The position numbers and the translations under genes were made by a program. Below the pieces are notes generated by a model. The model was not told the DNA's origin. It searched no databases and saw only the letters and a list, made by a program, of their open reading frames with translations. DNA of 64,000 nucleotides from Pseudomonadota bacterium (lineage in GTDB: Bacteria; Pseudomonadota; Alphaproteobacteria; Rhizobiales; Rhizobiaceae). The stretch spans positions 62,001-126,000 of the forward strand of contig JAEWLS010000005.1 of NCBI GenBank assembly GCA_023457435.1, in the 5' to 3' direction. Below are positions 52,488-59,747 of this stretch, in pieces; positions within the stretch are counted from its first letter, which is position 1; each line of letters begins with the position of its first letter.

Positions 52488-54974
52488 ATGACCTCCCATG
52501 AACACGATGCCCGCCAGGATCATGCCATGCCTGACGAAAGCGGGATCGTCTGTGACCCCGTCTGCGGAATGACGGTCAACCCTGGCGCAGGCAAGCCTTC
52601 AGCCGAGCATTCCGGCCATCGCTACCATTTCTGTTCCGAGGGGTGCCGCACGAAGTTCCTCGCGGAGCCGGACGCCTACATCACGGCTACCGATCCGGTC
52701 TGCGGTATGGACGTGGACCGCGCTTCAGCCACGCACTTCCTGCGACACGAGGGACACGGGCGCTACTTCTGCTCGTCAGGCTGCCAGGGGAAGTTCGAAG
52801 CGAACCCGGAGAGCTATCTCGGCCCGCGCCCAGCGGCCGAACCGATGGCCGCAGGCACGCAGTACACCTGCCCGATGCATCCGGAGATAGTCCGCGACAA
52901 GCACGGATCCTGCCCGATCTGCGGCATGGCGCTGGAAGCCATGGGCGTGCCGACAGGCGACGAGGGCCCAAACCCGGAGCTCGTCGACTTCACGAGCCGC
53001 TTCCGAGTGAGCGTGCTCTTGTCCGTCCCGGTGTTCATCCTGGCGATGGGGCCTATGGTCGGCTTGCCGTTCAGGGAGTGGATCGGAGAGCGGCTTGCGG
53101 TCTGGATCGAGTTCGCGCTGGCGACGCCGGTGGTTCTTTGGGCGGCGATTCCGTTCTTTCATCGCGGCTACGAGTCATTCGTGAACAGAAGTCCGAACAT
53201 GTGGACGCTGATCTCGATCGGCGTCGGGGCAGCCTACGCCTACAGCGTGGTGGCGACGCTCTTTCCCGGCATCTTCCCCGACCAGTTCCGCGGCCACGGC
53301 GGCACGGTCCCCGTCTATTTCGAGGCGGCCGCCGTGATCGTCGCCCTGGTCTTCCTCGGCCAGGTGCTGGAGTTGAGGGCGCGCGAGCGGACGGGTTCGG
53401 CGATCCGTGCGCTCCTCGACCTCGCGCCGAAGACGGCGAGGCGAATCTCGGAAGATGGCAGCGAGGCAGACGTTCCGTTGGAAGACGTCCAGTCGGGCGA
53501 CCGGCTGCGCATCCGTCCTGGCGATAGCGTGCCCGTCGACGGCGCAGTGCTCGAGGGCCGTTCCTCGGTCGATGAGTCCATGATCACGGGCGAGCCCGTC
53601 CCCGTCGAAAAGACCGAAGGCGACACCTTGACGGGAGGCACGCTCAACAAGAATGGGTCGCTCGTCATGCGCGCCGAGAAAGTCGGCAAGGACACGATGC
53701 TGTCGCGGATCGTCGAGATGGTCGCCAAGGCCCAGCGTTCGCGCGCGCCGATCCAGAGGCTAGCCGACCGCGTGTCTTACTACTTCGTGCCGGCGGTCGT
53801 GCTGGTAGCGGTTATGGCCTTCATCGTGTGGGCGGTCTTCGGCCCCGAACCCAGCATGACTTTCGCCATCGTCTCCGCGGTTTCCGTCCTGATCATCGCC
53901 TGTCCCTGTGCGCTCGGGCTCGCCACCCCGATGTCGATCATGACGGCGACAGGGCGCGGGGCGCAGGCCGGGGTGCTCATCAAGGACGCAGAGGCGCTCG
54001 AGCGCTTCGCAAAGGTCGATACGCTGATCGTCGACAAGACAGGAACGCTGACCGAGGGGAGGCCGAAGCTGACCGACGTGGTCGCGGCGGAAGGTTTCGA
54101 TGAAGACGAACTGCTGGGCCTTGCCGCAAGCATCGAGCGCGGGTCCGAGCATCCCTTGGCCGAAGCGATCGTCGAGGGCGGCCAGGAGAGGGGAGCCTCC
54201 ATCGTTGACGCCGTGGATTTCGAGGCGATCACCGGGAAAGGTGTTCAGGGCAAAGTGTCCGGTCGCTCCGTTGCGCTCGGGAACGCTGCGATGATGGGAG
54301 AGCTTGGCATCGCAGCCGAGGCGATGAAGCCCCAGGCCGACGCGCTCAGGTCGGACGGCAAGACGGCCATGTTCGTCGCCGTGGATGGCAGGCTGGCCGG
54401 GATGGTGGCTGTCGCCGATTCGATAAAGGCGACGACCGCGGACGCTATCCGGGCGCTCCATGAGAGCGGCCTGAGGATCATCATGGCGACGGGGGATAAC
54501 GAGCGAACCGCGAAGGCTGTCGCGGCGAAGCTCGGCATCGACGAGGTTCGCGCGGACATGATGCCCGAAAGCAAGAAGGCGCTGATCGACGAGCTTCACG
54601 CGAAGGGCGCGCGCGTTGCCATGGCGGGCGACGGCGTCAACGACGCGCCCGCGCTTGCGGCGGCCGATGTCGGCATCGCCATGGGAACCGGAGCGGACGT
54701 GGCGGTGGAAAGCGCGGGCATCACTCTGGTGAAGGGCGACCTCAACGGCATCGTCAGGGCACGGACCCTCGCCAAGGCGACGATCCGCAACATCAAGCAG
54801 AACCTCTTCTTCGCCTTCGTCTACAACGCGCTCGGCGTCCCCGTCGCCGCTGGCGTGCTGTATCCGGTTTTCGGGATGCTGCTGTCGCCCATGGTCGCCG
54901 CTACGGCCATGAGCCTGTCGTCCGTATCCGTCATTGCCAATTCGCTGCGCCTCCGCAGCGTGCGGCTCGGTTGA
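52488..54974 (+). CDS. copA: Copper-exporting P1B-1 ATPase with YHS domains
   Basis: 828 residues. Two N-terminal YHS domains (CDPVCGMTVNPG and DPVCGMDVDRAS, each with a CSxGC-type motif) and a heavy-metal-binding segment (TCPMHPEIVRDKHGSCPICGM) replace the usual HMA domains. The ATPase core has ITGEPVPV, CPCALGLATPM in the metal-binding helix, DKTGTLTEG and GDGVNDAPALAAADVGIAMG, which mark a Cu(I) pump. I chose ATG 52488 with GGAG nine bases upstream; an in-frame GTG at 52479 has the GGAG abutting it. A CueR-type promoter precedes it, so copper induction is expected. Confidence 0.94.
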   Translation: MTSHEHDARQDHAMPDESGIVCDPVCGMTVNPGAGKPSAEHSGHRYHFCSEGCRTKFLAEPDAYITATDPVCGMDVDRASATHFLRHEGHGRYFCSSGCQGKFEANPESYLGPRPAAEPMAAGTQYTCPMHPEIVRDKHGSCPICGMALEAMGVPTGDEGPNPELVDFTSRFRVSVLLSVPVFILAMGPMVGLPFREWIGERLAVWIEFALATPVVLWAAIPFFHRGYESFVNRSPNMWTLISIGVGAAYAYSVVATLFPGIFPDQFRGHGGTVPVYFEAAAVIVALVFLGQVLELRARERTGSAIRALLDLAPKTARRISEDGSEADVPLEDVQSGDRLRIRPGDSVPVDGAVLEGRSSVDESMITGEPVPVEKTEGDTLTGGTLNKNGSLVMRAEKVGKDTMLSRIVEMVAKAQRSRAPIQRLADRVSYYFVPAVVLVAVMAFIVWAVFGPEPSMTFAIVSAVSVLIIACPCALGLATPMSIMTATGRGAQAGVLIKDAEALERFAKVDTLIVDKTGTLTEGRPKLTDVVAAEGFDEDELLGLAASIERGSEHPLAEAIVEGGQERGASIVDAVDFEAITGKGVQGKVSGRSVALGNAAMMGELGIAAEAMKPQADALRSDGKTAMFVAVDGRLAGMVAVADSIKATTADAIRALHESGLRIIMATGDNERTAKAVAAKLGIDEVRADMMPESKKALIDELHAKGARVAMAGDGVNDAPALAAADVGIAMGTGADVAVESAGITLVKGDLNGIVRARTLAKATIRNIKQNLFFAFVYNALGVPVAAGVLYPVFGMLLSPMVAATAMSLSSVSVIANSLRLRSVRLG

Positions 54975-55155
54975 AGACCCGTCCTGACCTGCCGGGTCGA
55001 TCAACAAGCGTGTTCTCAGTCAAATTCATGAGGTCAACCTGCTAGGTGCGGCCAGCCATTGATCGCCGCAACCTCTCGCCCCGCCTGAGTTTAAGCGTTG
55101 TCCCCTGGGAAAAGTGCCATACATGCAAGGCATGTGCTGCAACTCGGAGGAAGCC

Positions 55156-55917
55156 ATGACGTATTCGGATTTGGGCGGAAAGGTTGTCTTGATTACGGGC
55201 GGCGCGAGCGGCCTGGGTGCAGCGACGGCGGAAGCCTTCCTGGCCGAAGGGTGCAGGGTTGCCATCGTCGACATATCCGAAGACGCGCTGGCCAAGACAG
55301 CGACCAGTCTGGATGCCGCTGACCGCCTCCTTACCATCGTTGCGGACGTCTCCAGCGAAGATGATGTCAAACGCTACGTGGAGCGGACCGTCGAGGCTTT
55401 CGGCACGATCGATGTGTTCTTCAACAACGCCGGAATCGAGGGCAAGGTAGCTCCGATAGTTGATCAGAAGGTCGAGGACTTCGACCGTGTCATGGCGATC
55501 AACGTGCGGGGCTGCTGGCTCGGGCTGAAATATGTGCTGCCGGTCATGTATGCCAGGAAGTCGGGTAGCATCATCAACACGTCGTCCGTCGGCGGATTGG
55601 TTGCCGGGCCCATGCCGGTATCACCCTATGTCGCTTCGAAGTTCGCTATTCACGGATTGACGCGGGTCGTTGCGAATGAAGCTGCGCCCTATCAGGTACG
55701 GGGTGAATTCCGTCCATCCATCGCCGGCCAATACGCGGATGATGCGCTCTCTCGAAAGCGGCTCCGGCGCTTCGCAGGAGAACATTGCACAATCCATCCC
55801 GCTCGGGCGCTATGCGGAGGGTGAGGATATCGCAACATGGTCCTCTTCCTTGCGAGCGAGAAATCCAGCTTTGTCACCGGCTCGCAGTTTCGTGTAGACG
55901 GTGGCATGCTTAGCTAG
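55156..55917 (+). pseudogene. SDR family oxidoreductase, two compensating frameshifts
   Basis: A classical SDR: VLITGGASGLGAATAEAF, FFNNAGIEGKVAP, catalytic NTSSVGGL and YVASKFAIHGLTRVVA are in one frame to about 55695. One extra G (CGGGG) then shifts the frame; the true continuation (VNSVHPSPANTRMMRSLES and PLGRYAEGEDIA) is in the next frame until about 55837, where one A is missing, and the end (MVLFLASEKSSFVTGSQFRV, DGGMLS) is back in the original phase up to the stop at 55917. As it stands the first frame ends at 55824 with a wrong tail. Real decay or two read errors. Confidence 0.85.
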
Positions 55918-55993
55918 CGCCGAACTCCTGTGCCCTGTCTATCACCGTGAATGGTGGATGAGGCGCTCGATCGCTTCGTGAAAGGAAAACAAA

Positions 55994-56443
55994 ATGAACA
56001 AACCCTTCAATCTTGCGGTGGCCTCGATGGCAATGCTGGCCGTGTCAATCTCGGCAGGCTTTGCCGCCGAGCACCAGGTGCTGATGCTGAACAAGGATTC
56101 CGAGGGGAGGCCGATGCAGTTCGAGCCGGCGTTTCTGAAGGTGGCGCCTGGCGACACCGTCACCTTCGTTCCGCAGGACAAGACCCACAACAGCGAGTCG
56201 ATCGCCAAGGCCTTGCCTGAGGGCGCGAAAGGCTGGAAGGGCAAGATCAACCAGGAGGTGACCGTCACCTTCGACGTCGAGGGCTTCTATGGCTACAAAT
56301 GCTTGCCTCACGCCGGAATGGGCATGGTCGGACTGATCCAGGTCGGCGACGCCGGGGCTCCCGATCCCGCCATAGCGAACACCGTGCCCGGCAAAGGCAA
56401 GACACGGATGCAGGAGCTCATCACGCAAGCAGGGGGGCAGTGA
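55994..56443 (+). CDS. Pseudoazurin
   Basis: 149-residue type 1 copper protein. A Sec signal (NLAVASMAMLAVSISAGFAA) is followed by the pseudoazurin fold: EHQVLMLNKDSEGRPMQFEP, copper ligands His in KTHNSES, and Cys, His, Met in the KCLPHAGMGMVGLIQVGD region. It donates electrons to copper nitrite reductase in many denitrifiers, and nirK begins one base after its stop, so the two are co-transcribed. A GAAAGG ribosome site precedes the ATG. Confidence 0.95.
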   Translation: MNKPFNLAVASMAMLAVSISAGFAAEHQVLMLNKDSEGRPMQFEPAFLKVAPGDTVTFVPQDKTHNSESIAKALPEGAKGWKGKINQEVTVTFDVEGFYGYKCLPHAGMGMVGLIQVGDAGAPDPAIANTVPGKGKTRMQELITQAGGQ

Positions 56444-56444
56444 A

Positions 56445-57635
56445 ATGAAGCTCATTAAGGAAACGAACGCGGCCGCAGCGAAGGACGACGTATCGATCAG
56501 CCGCCGAAACGTTCTGGCCGGCTCGGTTGGTGTGGCCGTAGGCGGGCTGTTGGTGGCAGAGGCTGCTCACGCCCAGTCGCACGGTACCCATGGCACAGCA
56601 TCGGAGGTGGATCGCACCGTCACGGGTAGCCACGCGAGCCACGCGAGCCACTCGGGCAGCCTGAGCAACCGCATCTATTCAGTCAATCCGGTGCATCCGG
56701 ACATGGCAGACATCGCCGAGAACCCGACCAACATTCCGCCGGCGATCACGCGGCGCGAGCCTGCGACGATCAGGGTCGACCTCGAGACTGTCGAACTGGA
56801 GGCTCACCTGGACGAAAAGGCGATGTTCCGCTTCTGGACATTCAACGGCAAAGTCCCCGGTCCGTTTGTTCGCGTGCGTGTCGGCGACCAGGTCGAGGTG
56901 CACCTCAAGAACCATCCGGACAGCTGGATGATGCACAATGTCGATTTCCACGCCGCTACCGGACCCGGCGGGGGTGCGGCGGCTTCGACGGCGGCGCCCG
57001 GCGAGGAGCGATCCTTCACCTTCAAGGCCCTCAACCCCGGCATCTATGTCTACCACTGTGCGGTTCCGCCCGTGGCGCTGCACATCGCCAACGGCATGTA
57101 TGGCCTAATCCTCGTGGAACCGGAGAACGGGCTGCCACCCGTGGATCGTGAGTTCTACGTGATGCAGGGCGAAATCTACACCGAGGAACCGTTCGGTAGC
57201 AGCGGTCTGTTGAACGAGAGCTACGAGAAGTTGCTCAATGAGCGGCCGGAATACTTCGTGTTCAATGGCCATGTCGGCGCGATCACCGACCACTACCCTC
57301 TCAAGGCCAATGTGGGCGAAACCGTGCGCATATATTTCGGTGTCGGCGGCCCGAATTTCACCTCGTCGTTCCACGTCATCGGCGAGATCTTCGACAAGGC
57401 CTACCAGCTCGGCTCGGTCACCAGCGAGCCCATCACCAACGTGCAGAGCATCTCCGTGCCGCCCGGGTCAGCCAACATCGTCGAGTTCAAGTGCGAGGTG
57501 CCGGGCCGTTACGTTCTTGTCGACCACGCGCTGTCCCGCGCCGAGCGCGGCCTCGCAGGCTACCTGATCGTCGAGGGACCGGAGAACCTCGAGGTTTTCA
57601 ACGCACCGCCGAACCCGCACGACAGCGGACACTGA
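56445..57635 (+). CDS. nirK: Copper-containing nitrite reductase NirK (AniA-like clade)
   Basis: 396 residues; reduces nitrite to nitric oxide in the periplasm. A Tat signal (ISRRNVLAGSVGVAVGG) ends near AEAAHAQ. All copper ligands are visible: MHNVDFHAATG (type 1 His, catalytic Asp, type 2 His), YHCAVPPVALHIANGMYG (type 2 His, type 1 Cys, His, Met) and SSFHVIGEIFD (type 2 His), with the catalytic His in FNGHVGA. The sequence follows AniA-type enzymes rather than the Alcaligenes type. An unusual HGTHGTASEV and SHASHASHSG His-rich linker follows the signal. No nor or nos genes are in the window. Confidence 0.95.
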   Translation: MKLIKETNAAAAKDDVSISRRNVLAGSVGVAVGGLLVAEAAHAQSHGTHGTASEVDRTVTGSHASHASHSGSLSNRIYSVNPVHPDMADIAENPTNIPPAITRREPATIRVDLETVELEAHLDEKAMFRFWTFNGKVPGPFVRVRVGDQVEVHLKNHPDSWMMHNVDFHAATGPGGGAAASTAAPGEERSFTFKALNPGIYVYHCAVPPVALHIANGMYGLILVEPENGLPPVDREFYVMQGEIYTEEPFGSSGLLNESYEKLLNERPEYFVFNGHVGAITDHYPLKANVGETVRIYFGVGGPNFTSSFHVIGEIFDKAYQLGSVTSEPITNVQSISVPPGSANIVEFKCEVPGRYVLVDHALSRAERGLAGYLIVEGPENLEVFNAPPNPHDSGH

Positions 57636-57648
57636 AGGAGCACGGACG

Positions 57649-58161
57649 ATGCGACATCTGATGACAGTAACCATCCTCCTGGCCGCGGCAGTTCCTGCCG
57701 CGGCACATATCGGCCTGGCCCAGCGGGAGGCAGCGGTCGGCTCCACCTACCGAGCCACCCTCGTCGTCGGGCATGGGTGCGAAGGCGCCACCACGACCGA
57801 GATCCGTGTCGAAGTTCCGGAAGGCTTCTACAATGTGCGTGCGATGCCGAAGACGGGCTGGCAGTTGGAGACCAGGAATGGCCCTTACGAAAAGCCCTTC
57901 AACAATCACGGCACCGAAATGACGGAGGGCGTCCGGGAAATCATCTGGTCGGAAGGAGAGCTGCCCGACAGCCAGTTCGACGAGTTCATCTTCCGCGGCA
58001 CGTTCGGGGCAGACCTAAAGGCCGCCACTAGGTTCCATTTTCCCGTGGTGCAGAAATGCGGCGACAAGCAAGATGCGTGGATAGACGCAAGCGGTGCCGA
58101 GGGCGTCGAGTATCCGGCCCCTGCCGTAACGCTGCGGCCTTCGAAAGGTCACGGGCATTAG
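57649..58161 (+). CDS. YcnI-like copper-associated protein (DUF1775)
   Basis: 170 residues. A signal peptide (MTVTILLAAAVPAAA) precedes a mature N-terminus starting His-Ile-Gly, which in YcnI proteins forms part of a mononuclear copper site. The domain shows GHGCEGATTTEIRVEVPEGF, TGWQLETRNG and GVREIIWSEGELPDSQFDEF, the DUF1775 landmarks including the conserved Trp. It lies 13 bases after nirK, suggesting a role in copper delivery to NirK or pseudoazurin. Confidence 0.9.
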   Translation: MRHLMTVTILLAAAVPAAAHIGLAQREAAVGSTYRATLVVGHGCEGATTTEIRVEVPEGFYNVRAMPKTGWQLETRNGPYEKPFNNHGTEMTEGVREIIWSEGELPDSQFDEFIFRGTFGADLKAATRFHFPVVQKCGDKQDAWIDASGAEGVEYPAPAVTLRPSKGHGH

Positions 58162-58222
58162 ACAGCGCTGCGCGTGCGCTGCCGTGTGATCGATCAATCG
58201 GCCTCGGCAGCCATGCGCCGGC

Positions 58223-58510
58223 TCAGCTCAACTCGAGCAGCCGGCCGAGCACGTCGTGACGGCGGAGCATTCCGACGAGGCGGCCGTTCCCGACGACGGG
58301 AAAGGCCCGGTGCGGCTCGGAAAGGAACATCTCGGCTGCCGCGACGATCTCGGCCTCGGCCCCGATGGTCTTGACCGGGCTGCTCATCTGGTCGCCTACC
58401 GTTCCTCGCCACTGCTGGTAGTAGCTCGCCTGCAGCGCCGGACGAAAGCAGTCCTTCTGCGTCAGGACGCCGACCAGCTCGGACTGGCGGATCAGCGCGA
58501 GGGTTCGCCC
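58223..58510 (-). pseudogene. CBS-domain protein, 5'-truncated
   Basis: The C-terminal 95 or so residues of a protein with paired CBS domains remain: LIRQSELVGVLTQKDCFRPA, then VGDQMSSPVKTIGAEAEIVA and FPVVGNGRLVGMLRRHDVLG. CBS domains bind adenine nucleotides and are common next to Usp and redox genes. Upstream of about 58515 the similarity stops, and on the other strand another gene's tail begins, so the first CBS domain is mostly missing. It has no obvious start or promoter. Confidence 0.75.
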
Positions 58511-58522
58511 GTGCCATACGCG

Positions 58523-58687
58523 TCCTGGACACCCAGGCTGCTGAAGGCCGCCTACAACTGGAAGTTCGTCGGTGCCGACACGGGTATCCACGTCCACAAT
58601 CCGCACTACGCGCTGCAGTTGCTTTATGACAGCGCGGAGGATCTGTCGGCCGCTCTCGGGCGCGAACTGCAGGGCATGGCCCGCTGA
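58523..58687 (+). pseudogene. C-terminal tail of a lost gene, perhaps a multiheme cytochrome
   Basis: The last 54 codons (SWTPRLLKAAYNWKFV, then GIHVHNPHYALQLLYDSAED) look like a well-conserved protein end. From memory the pattern LLKAAYNY...NPKYIxQLLYDSIEDL occurs at the end of polyheme cytochrome-c-family proteins of this neighbourhood, but no heme motif remains here. The 5' part is gone, replaced by the truncated CBS gene on the opposite strand. Confidence 0.55.
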
Positions 58688-59747
58688 CGCTACGAACTAC
58701 CCGCCATGGCGCTCGTGCGACCAATGTAGCCAAGCGACGGCGGATGCTGCGGCCCCGAGCAGCACGCGCCTTGCTGCCGCTCTTAGGTGAAGCCAGGGTT
58801 GCTTAAGCGATCAAGATGGGATGGCTGATAGCCGAATACCGTTAACCAGGCGATTGGCTGCTTTCTCGTAGGATGCGCCCGAACCTGTCCGTCGCTTGCC
58901 ACCCCCCTCCATCGGATGTTTAACGTCGCCGTTACGGACGGCAGCTTTCAGGATCGTTGGCAATACTGCGGAATGGCGACTTAGGGGGCGCATTGCTGCC
59001 GCACGCCAATCAAGTTGCAACGTTCCCCGGTGGGAAGGCAAACTTTGCCCAGACCCCGCGGTGGGGCGCGGCGCGAACGTACTTCGGCTTCCTACGGGTT
59101 CAGGCCAGCAGACGATCTTCGCGCCCCCTCTCGGTCGTTCGACGAAACGTCATCAGATCCTAGAAGCTGCCGTTCATTCAACCGTTGGCGATTGTGTTAT
59201 GGCTCGTTAGCTGACCAGTGAGACCGAAGCAGTGTAGGCGCCACACTCACTGCCGCAACGGCTATCCAGATAAACCCGCCGGCCGCTTCCTAGCCGCCTT
59301 CGCATTCGGGTGCCGCCGAAGCCGGTTCGGTCGCACTCTAGGCTGCCCTGGAACGGCTCGCGCAACTGCTCGGCATGGACTGTCGTTGTCCGGATTAGAC
59401 GATCGAATCGTTCCGTCCCCCGCCGCCTTGCCACCAGGAACGCTGGATTTAGACCGGGATGTTCCACACGAAGCGCTGCCCGCGTTCCGTGTTCACTCGA
59501 CAGGCGTGATGCGAACGAAGCGATGTCACCTACCAACGGCGACCGCAGTGCGGACTTCCAGTTTCGGTCAACCCGTCATCCGGGACACCCCGATATCGTC
59601 ACACCATCCAGGATTTGGTCCAGATCTGATAGGGACTGCCTAAAAGGAGACATACACAGATCGACATGCATCATACTTTACTTGCCAAGCAAGTTACGAG
59701 GTGGCCCTATGTGCTTAGGGAGTCGACGCACAATCTTTGGGGGGACA
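58688..59747. other. About 1 kb without recognisable genes, left border of the helicase locus
   Basis: Short open frames on both strands have no recognisable similarity. The plus-strand frame of the following gene is open back to 59310 but shows no protein character there. A weak ACTTG-N5-CAAGT inverted repeat lies at 59680-59694, before the probable promoter of the next gene. No tRNA, integrase or attachment site was seen. Confidence 0.4.

Noticed and set aside
53760..55007. 415-codon minus-strand frame opposite copA
   Set aside because: Antisense shadow of a clear P-type ATPase; no motif.
59310..59747. N-terminal extension of the large helicase partner
   Set aside because: The frame is open, but the residues are low-quality and a GTG with a strong ribosome site lies at 59748.
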